64,000 bases of DNA from Pseudacidovorax sp. (GTDB lineage: Bacteria > Pseudomonadota > Gammaproteobacteria > Burkholderiales > Burkholderiaceae_C): positions 62,001-126,000 of the forward strand of contig NZ_JAGOPN010000009.1 of the NCBI RefSeq assembly GCF_017991995.1, given 5' to 3'. The position numbers and the translations under genes are program-made. The notes beneath the pieces are model-generated. The model had not been told where the DNA came from and did no database searches. It was given only the letters and a program-made list of their open reading frames with translations. Below are positions 1 through 9,404 of the stretch, one piece after another. Position 1 is the first letter of the stretch; the number at the start of each line of letters is the position of its first letter.

Positions 1-1845
1 CTGTCCGAGCTCATCGCCGCACGCATGGCCGCGCGGCCGGGCGACGCCCCCGCCGGCATCAGCAACACGCAGGCCGCAACGTTCCGGCGCGTGTGCCAGT
101 TCATCGAAGGGGCGCTGAGCGACCCCGCGCTCTCGCTGGCGGCGGTGGCCGCCCAGGAGCGCGTCTCCGAGCGCCTGGTGCAGAAGCTCTTCGAAGGCCA
201 GGGCCTGACCTTCACCACCTACCTGCGCCAGCGCCGGCTGGAGCGCTGCCGCGCCGACCTGGCCAACCGCCAGTACGGCCACCTGTCGATCTCGGACATC
301 TGCTTCCGCTGGGGCTTCAACGACGCGGCCCATTTCAGCCATGCCTTCCGCGACCGCTACCGCATGTCGCCGCGGCAGTACCGGCAGCAGGCCAACGAGG
401 CCAGCCAGCAGAGCCTGCGCAAGCGCATCCAGCGCGGCTGGCCCTCGGGCTATTTCGAGTCGGGCGGCCGGTCCGAGCCGCAGGCCGATGCGCCACGCGG
501 CGCGCCCGGGGGCGCGGCGAGCGCGCAGGCACCGGCCCCCTCGGCCGCCGCCGGCCAGACCGGCCGCCACCACCACCTGCCGGCCACGCCCGAGACCATC
601 CACTGGGGCTACTTCAGCCGCACCATCCCGCCGGTGCTCACCGTGGCTTCGGGCGACATCGTGACCATCGAGACGCTGACCCAGCATGCGTACGACGACC
701 ACGAGCGCATGATCAAGGGCGACTCGGGCGCCGAGCGCGTCTTCCACTGGACGCGCGAGCACAAGGCGGTGGACCGGCGCGGCGCCGGCCCCACCGACGC
801 CTCCATCTACGGCCGCGGCAACGGCGAGGGTTTCGGCGTGCACATCTGCACCGGCCCCGTGGCCGTGCAGGGCGCGGAGCCGGGCGACGTGCTGGAGGTG
901 CGCATCCTCGACCTCGCGCCCCGCCTGGCCGCCAATGCGCGCTACGAAGGCCGTGCCTTCGGCAGCAATGCGGCCGCCTGGTGGGGTTTCCATTACGACG
1001 ACCTGATCGAGGAGCCCAGGCCGCGCGAGGTCATCACCATCTACGAGGTGGACTGCCACCCCGGGCGCATGTGTGCCCATGCCGTCTACAACTTCCGCTG
1101 GACGCCGCAGCGCGATCCGCACGGCGTGCTGCACACCACCATCGACTACCCCGGCGTGCCGATCGACCGCAGTGCCATCGTCGAGAACCACGGCGTGCTG
1201 GAGGGCGTGAAGATCCCGGTGCGGCCGCACTTCGGCGTCATCGCGCTGGCACCGGCCGAGACGGGGCTGGTGGATTCGATCCCGCCCTCCTCCTTCGGCG
1301 GCAACCTCGACAACTGGCGCATCGCCAAGGGCGCCACGGTGTACCTGCGGGTGGCGGTGGACGGCGGCCTGCTGTCGGTGGGCGATCCGCATGCGTCGCA
1401 GGGCGACAGCGAGCTGTGCGGCACCGCCATCGAATGCTCGCTGACCGGCGTGTTCCAGCTCGTCCTGCACAAGGCCAAGGACCTGCGCGATGAGCCCTAT
1501 GCCGACATCGACTACCCGCTGGTCGAGACGGCCGACGAATGGGTGCTGCACGGCTTCTCGCATCCCAACTACCTGCAGGAGTTCGGCGACCGGGCGCGCA
1601 GCCTGGTGTACGAGAAGTCCTCGCTGGACCCGGCCATGCGCGACGCCTTTCGCAAGACACGGCGCTTCCTCATGACGGCCATGGGGCTGACGGAGGACGA
1701 GGCCATCTCGCTGATGTCGGTCGCCGTGGATTTCGGCGTCACGCAGGTGGTGGACGGCAACTGGGGGGTGCATGCCGTGATCCGCAAGGCCCTGTTCGAG
1801 GAGCGGCTGGCGAAGGCCCGGGCCGGCGCCTCCTCCGGCGCCTGA
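1..1845 (+). CDS. AraC-type HTH regulator fused to acetamidase/formamidase (5' end outside window)
   Basis: The frame is open from base 1, so the real start lies upstream; residue numbers here count from the ATG at 25. Residues 18-122 form an AraC/XylS double helix-turn-helix (second HTH around ISDICFRWGFNDAAHFSHAF, ending SPRQYRQQ). Residues 123-180 are an Ala/Pro/Gln-rich linker. Residues 182-600 are a complete acetamidase/formamidase domain, beginning ETIHWGYF and containing GDVLEVRILDL and GDPHASQGDSELCGTAIE. The same enzyme domain occurs alone in the convergent neighbour ending at 1874. Such enzymes hydrolyse short amides (formamide, acetamide) to ammonia and the acid. Fusing one to a DNA-binding domain suggests a regulator that binds or turns over its own inducer; that role is inference. 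A ligand-binding AraC N-terminal domain may lie off the left edge. Frame use is smooth through the junction, so this is not a frameshift artefact. Confidence 0.85.
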   Translation: MSELIAARMAARPGDAPAGISNTQAATFRRVCQFIEGALSDPALSLAAVAAQERVSERLVQKLFEGQGLTFTTYLRQRRLERCRADLANRQYGHLSISDICFRWGFNDAAHFSHAFRDRYRMSPRQYRQQANEASQQSLRKRIQRGWPSGYFESGGRSEPQADAPRGAPGGAASAQAPAPSAAAGQTGRHHHLPATPETIHWGYFSRTIPPVLTVASGDIVTIETLTQHAYDDHERMIKGDSGAERVFHWTREHKAVDRRGAGPTDASIYGRGNGEGFGVHICTGPVAVQGAEPGDVLEVRILDLAPRLAANARYEGRAFGSNAAAWWGFHYDDLIEEPRPREVITIYEVDCHPGRMCAHAVYNFRWTPQRDPHGVLHTTIDYPGVPIDRSAIVENHGVLEGVKIPVRPHFGVIALAPAETGLVDSIPPSSFGGNLDNWRIAKGATVYLRVAVDGGLLSVGDPHASQGDSELCGTAIECSLTGVFQLVLHKAKDLRDEPYADIDYPLVETADEWVLHGFSHPNYLQEFGDRARSLVYEKSSLDPAMRDAFRKTRRFLMTAMGLTEDEAISLMSVAVDFGVTQVVDGNWGVHAVIRKALFEERLAKARAGASSGA

Positions 1846-1863
1846 CCCTGGCGGCACGTCGCC

Positions 1864-1884
1864 GGCCGCGCGCTCAGCGCGGCC
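1864..1884. terminator. Bidirectional hairpin between convergent genes
   Basis: GGCCGCGC at 1864-1871 and its exact complement GCGCGGCC at 1877-1884 leave a 5-nt loop. The hairpin lies in the 28-bp gap between two convergent genes and its loop includes the stop codon of the leftward acetamidase. No T-run follows, so it may be Rho-aided or a transcript-end stabiliser. Confidence 0.4.
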
Positions 1885-3112
1885 CGAAGACGCACTTGCG
1901 GATGGACCCGTGCACGCCCCAGTTGCCGTCCACCACCTGGGTCACGCCGAAGTCGGCCGCCACGGACATGAGGGCGATGGCCTCGTCCTCGCTGAGCTTG
2001 TGCACCGTCATCAGGAAGCGCCGCAGCTTGCGGAAGGCATCGCGCATGGCCGGGTCGAGCGAGGCGGTCTCCGCCACCGTGGTCTGGCCCTCGGGGCCCA
2101 GCGTCGCCAGGTAGTTGGCATAGGTGAAGCCATACACCGACCACAGCTCGTCGGTCTCCAGGAGCGGATGGTCCAGCCCTTCGAGCAAGGTGCCGGGCAG
2201 GTCGGCCTTCTTGTGCAGCACCAGCTCGAACTCGCCCGTCAGCGAGCATTCGATGGCGGTGCCGCCCAGCTCGCTGTCGCCCTGCGCCGCATGCGGATCG
2301 CCCACCGAGAAGTAGGCGCCGGCCACGGCCACGGGGTAGTACATGCGCGCGCCCTTGCCCACGCGCCAGTCGTCGATGTTGCCGCCGCTGTAGCTGGGCG
2401 GAATGGAGCTGACGAAGTCGGCCTCGGCCGGCGCCAGCCCCATGGTGCCGAAGTGCAGCCGGGCCGGAACCTGTACGTTGCGCAGGATGTCCTCGCGCCG
2501 GCGCACCGTGGCCGGGTCGACCTTCACGCCGGGATAGTCGATGGTCGGATGCACCACGCCGTCGGGGTCGGTCTGCGGCGTCCACACGTAGTTGTAGACG
2601 GCGCGTGCCGTGGGCTCGGCGGTGGTGTCCAGCTCGAAGATGGTGATCACCTCGCGCGGCTTCGGCTCTTCGATCAGGTCGCGGTACTGGAAGCCCCAGG
2701 AGGCCGCCGCGTTGGAGCCGAAGCTGCGGCCCAGGAAGGCATGGTTGCAGCTGGGGCGCGGCATCACGTCGAGGATGCGCACCTCCAGCACGTCGCCCGG
2801 CTCGGCGCCTTCCACCACCACCGGCCCGGTCAGCAGGTGCACGCCCACGCCCTCGCCCTCGCCATAGGTGAAGGGGCCGGTGGTGGGCCCAGCGCCGCGG
2901 CGCGGCACGGCCTTGTGCTCGCAGGTCCAGGCGAACACCGATTCGGCGCCCGGGTCGCCTGCCACCATGCGCTCGTGGTCGTCGTTTGCATGGTGGGTCA
3001 GCGTCTCGATGGTGACGCGGTCGCCCGAGCGCACGGTGAGCGCAGGCGCCACGGCCTTGCTGAAGTAACCCCAGTGCACCGTTTGGGGAGAGACACGGAG
3101 AAGGTGATGCAT
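1874..3112 (-). CDS. Acetamidase/formamidase family protein
   Basis: This 412-residue stand-alone FmdA/AmdA-type amidohydrolase has the usual length for the family. It starts HHLLRVSPQTVHWGYF and aligns throughout with the amidase half of the convergent fusion protein, including RGAGPTTGPFTYGEGEG, AEPGDVLEVRILDV and GDPHAAQGDSELGGTAIECS. The predicted reaction is hydrolysis of a small amide to ammonia and a carboxylate in the cytoplasm. It is the last gene of a leftward operon: 33 bp separates it from the fused permease-ATPase, preceded by an amino-acid-type binding protein, so the importer probably supplies the amide or an N-formyl precursor. Substrate is not determinable from sequence. Confidence 0.85.
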   Translation of the reverse strand: MHHLLRVSPQTVHWGYFSKAVAPALTVRSGDRVTIETLTHHANDDHERMVAGDPGAESVFAWTCEHKAVPRRGAGPTTGPFTYGEGEGVGVHLLTGPVVVEGAEPGDVLEVRILDVMPRPSCNHAFLGRSFGSNAAASWGFQYRDLIEEPKPREVITIFELDTTAEPTARAVYNYVWTPQTDPDGVVHPTIDYPGVKVDPATVRRREDILRNVQVPARLHFGTMGLAPAEADFVSSIPPSYSGGNIDDWRVGKGARMYYPVAVAGAYFSVGDPHAAQGDSELGGTAIECSLTGEFELVLHKKADLPGTLLEGLDHPLLETDELWSVYGFTYANYLATLGPEGQTTVAETASLDPAMRDAFRKLRRFLMTVHKLSEDEAIALMSVAADFGVTQVVDGNWGVHGSIRKCVFGPR

Positions 3113-3145
3113 CGTCGGTTCTGCAGGGAAGATGGGAATCGATGG

Positions 3146-4732
3146 TCAGCGCTCGGCCGCCATCACGTTGAGGAAGCGGGCCGTCTGCGGATGCTGCGGC
3201 CGGGTGAGGACGTCGCGCGCGGGCCCGCTCTCGACGATGCGGCCGCCCGCCAGGAAGACCACGCGGTCGGCCACGTCGGCCGCGAAATGCAGCTGGTGCG
3301 TGGAGATGACCAGCGCCAGCCCGCCGTCCTGCGCCAGGGTGCGGATCACCTCCAGCACCTCGTTGACCAGGGCCGGGTCGAGCGCGGAGGTGGGCTCGTC
3401 CATCAGCAGCACGCGCGGCCCGGGCGCGATGGCCCGTGCGATGGCGACGCGCTGCTGCTGGCCGCCCGACAGGTGCCGCGGCAGCGCATCGGCGCGGTGC
3501 GACAGGCCCACCCGCGCCAGCAGCGCGCGCGCCCGCTCCTCGGCCCGCTCGGCCGTCCAGCCATGCACCCAGCGCAGCGGTCCGGCGATGTTCTCGAGCG
3601 CCGACAGGTGCGCGAACAGGTTGAACTGCTGGAACACCATGCCCACGCCCACCCGCGCCCGCTCGCGCGCCAGGTCGGCCGGGCTCATGCGCTCGCCGCC
3701 GACCTGGTAGCCCAGGCGCTGGCCGTCGACCACGATGTGGCCGGCGTCCCAGTCCTCCAGGTGGCTGATGCAGCGCAGCAGCGTGCTCTTGCCCGAGCCG
3801 CTGGGCCCGAGCAGGGCCACCACCTCGCCCACGGCGACGTCGAGCGCCAGGTCCGCCAGCACCGTCTGGCCGCCGTAGGTCTTGCTGAGCCCGCTGACGC
3901 GGACCACGGTCGGCGCCTGGGCCAGCACGGCCGCGCGCTCGGCACGGGCGGCGTCCGAGGCGCCGGTGGTCGTGCGCGGACTCTCATCGTCATGCACGAC
4001 TGACAACTCCGGGGCCGGCGTGGCCGCCAGCACCGGTGCACGGCGCCAGGGCAGCCAGCGCGCCAGGCCCTGCAGCGTGGCCTGCCGGTCGAGGTCGAAG
4101 CGGGCCTCCAGGCACAGCTGCACCAGGCTGATGCCGCCGGTCAGCACCAGGTACAGCAGGCCCGAGGCGAAGAAGACGGAGAAGAAGTCGAAGGTGGACG
4201 AGGCCAGCTGCGTGCTGCGCAGCGTCAGCTCCTGCACCGCGATGACCGAGGCCAGCGACGAGTTCTTGAGCGTGCTCACCGCCTCGTTGCCCATGGCCGG
4301 CAGCATGGCGCGCAGGGCCTGCGGCGCGATGATGCGGCGCATGAGCATGCGCGGCGTCAGGCCCAGCGCCTGCCCGGCCAGCACCTGGCCGCGCTCCACG
4401 CCGAGCACGCCCGAGCGCACCATCTCGGCGATGAAGGTGGCCTCGTTGAAGGCCAGCGCCAGCCCGGCCGCCACCAGGCCCGGCATGCGGATGCCCACGT
4501 GCGGCAGCGCGTCGTAGAAGAACACCATCTGCAGGATCAGCGGCGTGCCGCGGAAGATCACCGCATAGGCGCGGGCGAAGGCGGCGAGCGGGCGGAACCG
4601 GCTGAGCTGCATCGCCGCCAGCAGCAGCCCGATCACGGCCCCGCCGGCCAGGCCGATGGCCGTTGCCGCGAGCGTGAATCCGATGCCCCACAGCAGGTAG
4701 GGCATCGTCAGGTAATGAAGAAACAGGTCCAT
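3146..4732 (-). CDS. Amino-acid ABC transporter, permease and ATP-binding protein fused in one chain
   Basis: This 528-residue protein joins two normally separate subunits. Residues 1-215 are a HisM/GlnP-type permease with several hydrophobic segments and the cytoplasmic coupling loop around ALGLTPRMLMRRIIAPQAL (122-140). Residues 216-275 are a linker. Residues 276-528 are a polar-amino-acid-type ATPase: Walker A GPSGSGKST (309-317), signature LSGGQQQR (421-428), Walker B VLLMDEP (441-447) and switch His in STHQLHF. It imports a solute together with the binding protein encoded just upstream (44 bp away). One chain would give a homodimeric permease-ATPase core. Such fusions are known in GlnQ/GlnP-type systems but are a minority. 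The following acetamidase gene suggests an amide-bearing substrate (inference). Confidence 0.88.
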   Translation of the reverse strand: MDLFLHYLTMPYLLWGIGFTLAATAIGLAGGAVIGLLLAAMQLSRFRPLAAFARAYAVIFRGTPLILQMVFFYDALPHVGIRMPGLVAAGLALAFNEATFIAEMVRSGVLGVERGQVLAGQALGLTPRMLMRRIIAPQALRAMLPAMGNEAVSTLKNSSLASVIAVQELTLRSTQLASSTFDFFSVFFASGLLYLVLTGGISLVQLCLEARFDLDRQATLQGLARWLPWRRAPVLAATPAPELSVVHDDESPRTTTGASDAARAERAAVLAQAPTVVRVSGLSKTYGGQTVLADLALDVAVGEVVALLGPSGSGKSTLLRCISHLEDWDAGHIVVDGQRLGYQVGGERMSPADLARERARVGVGMVFQQFNLFAHLSALENIAGPLRWVHGWTAERAEERARALLARVGLSHRADALPRHLSGGQQQRVAIARAIAPGPRVLLMDEPTSALDPALVNEVLEVIRTLAQDGGLALVISTHQLHFAADVADRVVFLAGGRIVESGPARDVLTRPQHPQTARFLNVMAAER

Positions 4733-4776
4733 CGGGCCACTCCCGGGCGGCCGGGGCCGCCCGGGACCAGGTCATC

Positions 4777-5709
4777 TCACTTGGCCAGGACCAGGCGCGG
4801 GGCTTCGAGGTTCTCGACCGGCAGGCCGTTCTTCTTGAGCATCTCGGCGTGCGCGCCGGACTTCTGCAGCGCCACCAGCGCGGCCATCACGGCATCGCGG
4901 AAGTCGGTCTTGCCCTTGGGCACGGCGATGCCCACCGAGTAGGGAATGGTCACGGCCAGGGCCTTCTCCAGCTTGTCCGGGTAGGCCTTGACGGCGCTGT
5001 CGACCGTGTTGACGTCGTTGATGTAGGTGTCGGCGCGGCCGGCCAGGATGGCCTGGATGCAGTTCTGGTTGTTGTCGTAGAGCTGGATCTGCGGCTCGGG
5101 CTTGCCGGCGGCCTTGCACTGCGCGGCCAGGGCCTGGATCAGCGGCACCTCCACATAGCCGGTGTTCTCGGCCGCGACGGTGCCGCACAGCGAGGTGTCG
5201 ATGCCGGTGATCTTCTTGGGGTTGCCCTTGGCCACCAGCACGCCGTCGAACACCTTGGAATAGGTGATGAAGTCGGCCGCCTTGGCGCGCTCCTCGGTGG
5301 CGTAGATGTCGGAGATGACGATGTCGGCCTGGCCCGACTGAAGCGTGGTGAGCAGCGCCGCGAAGGTCACGGGCTTGTAGCTCACCTTGAAGCCCAGGCA
5401 GGCACCGATCGTCTCGCCCAGGTCGATGTCGAAGCCGATGTAGCGCTCGGGGTTCTTGGGGTCGATGGTCTCGTAGCCGGGTGTGTGCGGATTGATGGCG
5501 TTGACCAGCGTCTTGCCCTTGAACTGCGGGTACTTGGCCTGCAACGCCGCGCATTCGCCGGGCGTGGGAAAGACCTCGGCATGGGCCGCGCCGGCGGCAC
5601 CCAGCGCCAGGGCGACGGTGCCCAGGGCAGTGGCCAGCAGCCGGCGCAGACGCACCGGCCAGGCAGGGCGGGACGGGCGCTGGCCCGGGACGACGAGGGG
5701 GCTGTTCAT
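4777..5709 (-). CDS. Amino-acid-type ABC transporter substrate-binding protein
   Basis: The 310-residue periplasmic binding protein belongs to the SBP_bac_3 fold. The start at 5709 was chosen over an upstream start at 5775 because AGGAG lies about ten bases before it. An arginine-containing signal peptide ends near AAGAAHAEV. The mature part contains the two typical stretches YIGFDIDLGETIGACLGF and GQADIVISDIYATEERAK. An unusual Cys-containing insertion precedes the first strand (PGECAALQAKY), and LYDNNQNCIQ adds more cysteines. It delivers its ligand to the fused permease-ATPase encoded next. Promoter signals lie in 5710-5860, including an 8-3-8 inverted repeat 30 bp before the start. Confidence 0.85.
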   Translation of the reverse strand: MNSPLVVPGQRPSRPAWPVRLRRLLATALGTVALALGAAGAAHAEVFPTPGECAALQAKYPQFKGKTLVNAINPHTPGYETIDPKNPERYIGFDIDLGETIGACLGFKVSYKPVTFAALLTTLQSGQADIVISDIYATEERAKAADFITYSKVFDGVLVAKGNPKKITGIDTSLCGTVAAENTGYVEVPLIQALAAQCKAAGKPEPQIQLYDNNQNCIQAILAGRADTYINDVNTVDSAVKAYPDKLEKALAVTIPYSVGIAVPKGKTDFRDAVMAALVALQKSGAHAEMLKKNGLPVENLEAPRLVLAK

Positions 5710-5738
5710 GGGACGGAAACTCCTGGTGAGGCGGCCCG

Positions 5739-5757
5739 GCCGGACACCATGTCCGGC
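5739..5757. promoter_or_regulatory. 8-3-8 perfect inverted repeat upstream of amino-acid ABC operon
   Basis: GCCGGACA at 5739-5746 and its exact complement TGTCCGGC at 5750-5757 flank CCA. It lies about 30 bp before the binding-protein start, next to its Shine-Dalgarno. It could be an operator or an mRNA leader hairpin. The rest of 5710-5860 shows an AAAC-CA-GTTT dyad near 5774-5786 but no convincing -35/-10 pair. Confidence 0.35.
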
Positions 5758-5860
5758 TTTGCTGCACCGCGTCAAACCAGTTTAGGAACGGCCTCCCGTG
5801 CGCACTTGTCTGGGAGCGCACGAGTCCTTGTGTGGCGCGTCGCGTCCCGTGCCTGAGACC

Positions 5861-6676
5861 CTACTGCAGCGCCGCCGGGCGCGCGTAGCCGGGGAAGTCG
5901 CGGTCCAGCACCTGCTTGAAGAACGGCGACCTGAAGGCCGCCTGCAGGTCGGCCACCCACGGCGCGCCCTTGTCGGGCGTGCGCACGGCCGCCACCAGCA
6001 GGTAGTAGTCGGGCGTCTTCTCCAGGGCCACCGCATCGGTGAGCTTGAGGCCGGAGGAGATGGCGAAGTTGCCGTTGATGACCGAGAAGTCGGTGTCGTC
6101 CAGCGCACGCGGCAGCTGGGCCGCTTCGAGCGGCACGAAGCGCAGCTTCTTCGGGTTGTCGGCGATGTCCTTCTCGGTCACCTTGAGCGGATCGACGCCG
6201 GCCTTGGTCTTGACCAGGCCGTACTGCTCCAGGAAGACGAAGGTGCGGGCCAGGTTGGTGGGGTCGTTGGGCACGGCGATGCGGGCGCCCTCCTTCACCT
6301 CGGCCACGGTCCTGAACTTGCGCGAGTACAGGCCCAGGGGCGCGATGGGGCCCTGCACCACCTCCGCGAGGTCGAGCTTGTTCTTCTCGGCGAAGTTCTT
6401 GAGGTAGATGATGTGCTGGAAGTAGTTGGCGTCCAGCGAGCCCTGCGCCAGCGCATGGTTGGGCTGCACGTAGTCGCTGAACTCGACGAGCTTGACCTTG
6501 TAGCCCTTCTGCTCGAGCTGCGGCTGGATGCCCCGGCGCAACACCTCGATGTTGGAGCCGGCGGTGGTGCCGATGACCAGCTCCTTCTTGGTGGCGGCAG
6601 GCTGCTGGGCCAGCACCGGCAGGGCCATGGAAGCGGCCAGACTGGCCAGGACGACGTGACGACGGAACAGGGACAT
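5861..6676 (-). CDS. metQ: MetQ-type (NlpA family) substrate-binding protein
   Basis: This 271-residue protein has a signal peptide (SLFRRHVVLASLAASMALPV, then LAQQ) and a full NLPA-lipoprotein-family fold, with SNIEVLRRGIQPQLEQKGY, LDANYFQHIIYLKNF, NDPTNLARTFVFLEQYGLV and FSVINGNFAISSGL. The ATG at 6676 is the start; the frame upstream is a shadow through the permease gene. No lipobox cysteine is present, so unlike E. coli MetQ it is probably a free periplasmic protein. It ends the leftward operon metN-metI-metQ, which starts from a promoter shared in architecture with other sulfur operons here. Methionine or another thioether or sulfur compound is the likely ligand; the exact substrate is uncertain. 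Confidence 0.85.
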   Translation of the reverse strand: MSLFRRHVVLASLAASMALPVLAQQPAATKKELVIGTTAGSNIEVLRRGIQPQLEQKGYKVKLVEFSDYVQPNHALAQGSLDANYFQHIIYLKNFAEKNKLDLAEVVQGPIAPLGLYSRKFRTVAEVKEGARIAVPNDPTNLARTFVFLEQYGLVKTKAGVDPLKVTEKDIADNPKKLRFVPLEAAQLPRALDDTDFSVINGNFAISSGLKLTDAVALEKTPDYYLLVAAVRTPDKGAPWVADLQAAFRSPFFKQVLDRDFPGYARPAALQ

Positions 6677-6717
6677 GGGAAAGAGCCGATGGGAAGAGAA
6701 GGACAGGAGAGAAGCGG

Positions 6718-7372
6718 TCAGCGCTTGTCCAGCCGATGGGCGATGGCATTGCCGCCGAACTGGATGATCTGCACCAGCACCACGAGCAACGCCACGGTCA
6801 GCAGCATCACGTCGGTCTGGAAGCGGTAGTAGCCGTAGCGGATGGCCAGGTCGCCGATGCCGCCGCCGCCCACCACGCCGGCCACGGCCGAGTACGACAG
6901 GAAGCTCACGGCCAGCACGGTGAGGGCCAGCACCAGGCCCGAGCGGGCCTCGCGCACCAGCACGCGCCAGACGATCTGCAGCTCGGAGGCGCCCATGGCA
7001 TGGGCCGCCTCGATCACGCCGCGCGGCACCTCGCGGATGCTCTGCTCCACCAGCCGCGCGAAGTACGGAATGGCCGCCACCGACAGCGGCACGGCCGCTG
7101 CCAGCGGCCCGATGGAGGTGCCCGCGATCACCCGCGTGAAGGGCACCAGCGCCACCAGCAGGATGATGAAGGGAAAGGAGCGCACCGTGTTCACCACCCA
7201 GCTCAGCACCAGGTAGGACGGCCGGTGGTCCAGCGACTGGCCGGGGCCGAGCAGAAAGAGCAGCACGCCCAGGGGGCCGCCGAGCACGATGGCCGCACCG
7301 AGGCCGATGGCCAGCATCAGCAGGGTCTGCTGCGTGGCGGTCCACAGCTCGGGAAGGATGGCAACGATGTTC

Positions 7373-7380
<8 letters not shown>
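6718..7380 (-). CDS. metI: MetI-type ABC transporter permease
   Basis: The 220-residue inner-membrane permease has about five hydrophobic segments and matches MetI/DL-methionine permeases: SFPFIILLVALVPFTR, GTSIGPLAAAVPLSVAAIPY, AHAMGASELQIVWRVL in the coupling loop and a C-terminal GGGGIGDLAIRYGYYRF motif. The ATG at 7380 is preferred; a TTG two codons upstream is also possible. The start overlaps the last eight bases of metN, indicating translational coupling, and metQ follows after 41 bp. It forms the membrane pore of the importer with MetN. Confidence 0.88.
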
Positions 7381-8308
<928 letters not shown>

Positions 8309-8370
8309 GGGGCTGGCAGGAAGGGCCGACGCGGCGAGGCACCGCATGGCACGGCATGGCGAAGGCCCCG

Positions 8371-8437
8371 ACTGTGGGTCGGCGCGGTTCCAGAACAAAC
8401 GAATGAATCCGGCGTTGCTCATGCGGAAAACGTCTTT
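8371..8437 (-). promoter_or_regulatory. Sulfur-regulon-type promoter of metN-metI-metQ
   Basis: On the minus strand, operator position 1 is 8437. AAAGACG occupies 1-7, AGCAA 19-23, G 28 and TTCGTT 35-40 (8403-8398). The last TT starts a -35 hexamer TTTGTT; after 17 bp the -10 is CACAGT (8376-8371). It lies about 62 bp before metN and is one of seven promoters with identical spacing in the window. Confidence 0.6.
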
Positions 8438-8476
8438 GGCGCGCCACCGCACGCCACGCCGCTCAACGCAGCGCCG

Positions 8477-8543
8477 TTATGCGCCGCCCGGCTAAGCAAT
8501 GGCGGAATGCTTCGTTCATGCCGGACGGCCGTCGACGCACAGT
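8477..8543 (+). promoter_or_regulatory. Sulfur-regulon-type promoter of the metQ2-flavoprotein operon
   Basis: TTATGCG at 8477-8483, AGCAA at 8495-8499, G at position 28, TTCGTT at 8511-8516, -35 TTCATG (8515-8520), 17-bp spacer and -10 CACAGT (8538-8543). The metQ2 start follows 45 bp later. It is back to back with the metN promoter within a 280-bp divergent region. Bases 8477-8494 match 28848-28865 at 16 of 18 positions. Confidence 0.62.
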
Positions 8544-8588
8544 GCGCCTCCCAGGCTGCTCCAGGCCGCATTCCCGACGATTCGCGCC

Positions 8589-9404
8589 ATGTCCTTTCCC
8601 CTCCGTCCCCGCCGCCTTGCGGCGCTCTCGCTCCTCGGCCTCGCGGCCTTCGCGACGCACGCGGCCGAACTGGCCGTGGGCTTCATGCCCGGCCCCTACC
8701 GCGACGCCTTCACCAAGGGCATTGCGCCCCAGCTCGAAAAGAAGGGCTACCAGATCCGCTACGTCGAGTTCAGCCAGGGCGTGCAGCCCAACGACGCGGT
8801 GCAGCGCGGCCAGATCGACGCCAACATCTTCCAGCACACCCTCTACCTGCAGGCCACCAACAAGAGCCAGGGCTTCGACCTGGTGCCGGTGGTGCATGTG
8901 CCGACCCCGCCCATGGGGCTGTATTCGCAGAAGCACAGGAAGCTGACCGATGTGCCCGACGGCGCGACCGTCACGCTGCCGGCCGATCCGGTCAATGCGG
9001 CGCGCGCGCTCAACATCCTGGCGGCGCTCGGCTGGGTGCAGCTCAAGCCGGGCGTGGACCCGATCAGCGTCTCCGAGCGCGACGTCGTCGCCAATCCCAA
9101 GCGGCTCAAGCTGGTGCCGCTGGACGCCGCGCAGGCGCCGCGCTCGCTGGCCGATGCCGACCTGGCGGCCGTGCAGGGCAACTTCGCCGTCGCCTCGGGG
9201 TTGAAGCTCACCGAGGCGCTCAAGCTCGAAGACATGACGCTGCCCTACGTGAACGTGGTCGCCGTGAAGCGCGGCAACGAGAACGCGGCCTTCGCCCGCG
9301 ACATCGCCGAGGCCTACCGCTCGGTCGAGTTCCAGCGCCTCTTCCGCGCTAACCCGGTGTGGGCCGGCTACCGGCTGCCCGACTACTTCACCGCGGCCCA
9401 ATGA
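8589..9404 (+). CDS. MetQ-type (NlpA family) substrate-binding protein, second copy
   Basis: The 271-residue secreted protein has a signal peptide ending near AAFATHAAE and no lipobox Cys. NLPA-family features include PYRDAFTKGIAPQLEKKGY, QIDANIFQHTLYLQATN, PADPVNAARALNILAALGW and LAAVQGNFAVASGL. No permease or ATPase is in its own operon; instead its stop overlaps (ATGA) the start of a DszC/SfnB-type flavoprotein, followed by another and an LLM monooxygenase. It probably uses the divergent MetN-MetI and delivers a sulfur compound that the downstream oxygenases cleave (inference). The start at 8589 suits the promoter at 8477-8543. Confidence 0.85.
   Translation: MSFPLRPRRLAALSLLGLAAFATHAAELAVGFMPGPYRDAFTKGIAPQLEKKGYQIRYVEFSQGVQPNDAVQRGQIDANIFQHTLYLQATNKSQGFDLVPVVHVPTPPMGLYSQKHRKLTDVPDGATVTLPADPVNAARALNILAALGWVQLKPGVDPISVSERDVVANPKRLKLVPLDAAQAPRSLADADLAAVQGNFAVASGLKLTEALKLEDMTLPYVNVVAVKRGNENAAFARDIAEAYRSVEFQRLFRANPVWAGYRLPDYFTAAQ

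Noticed and set aside
1-1845. AraC-amidase fusion as a frameshift or assembly artefact
   Set aside because: A single uninterrupted frame with consistent codon bias crosses a normal Ala/Pro/Gln linker; both domains are complete.
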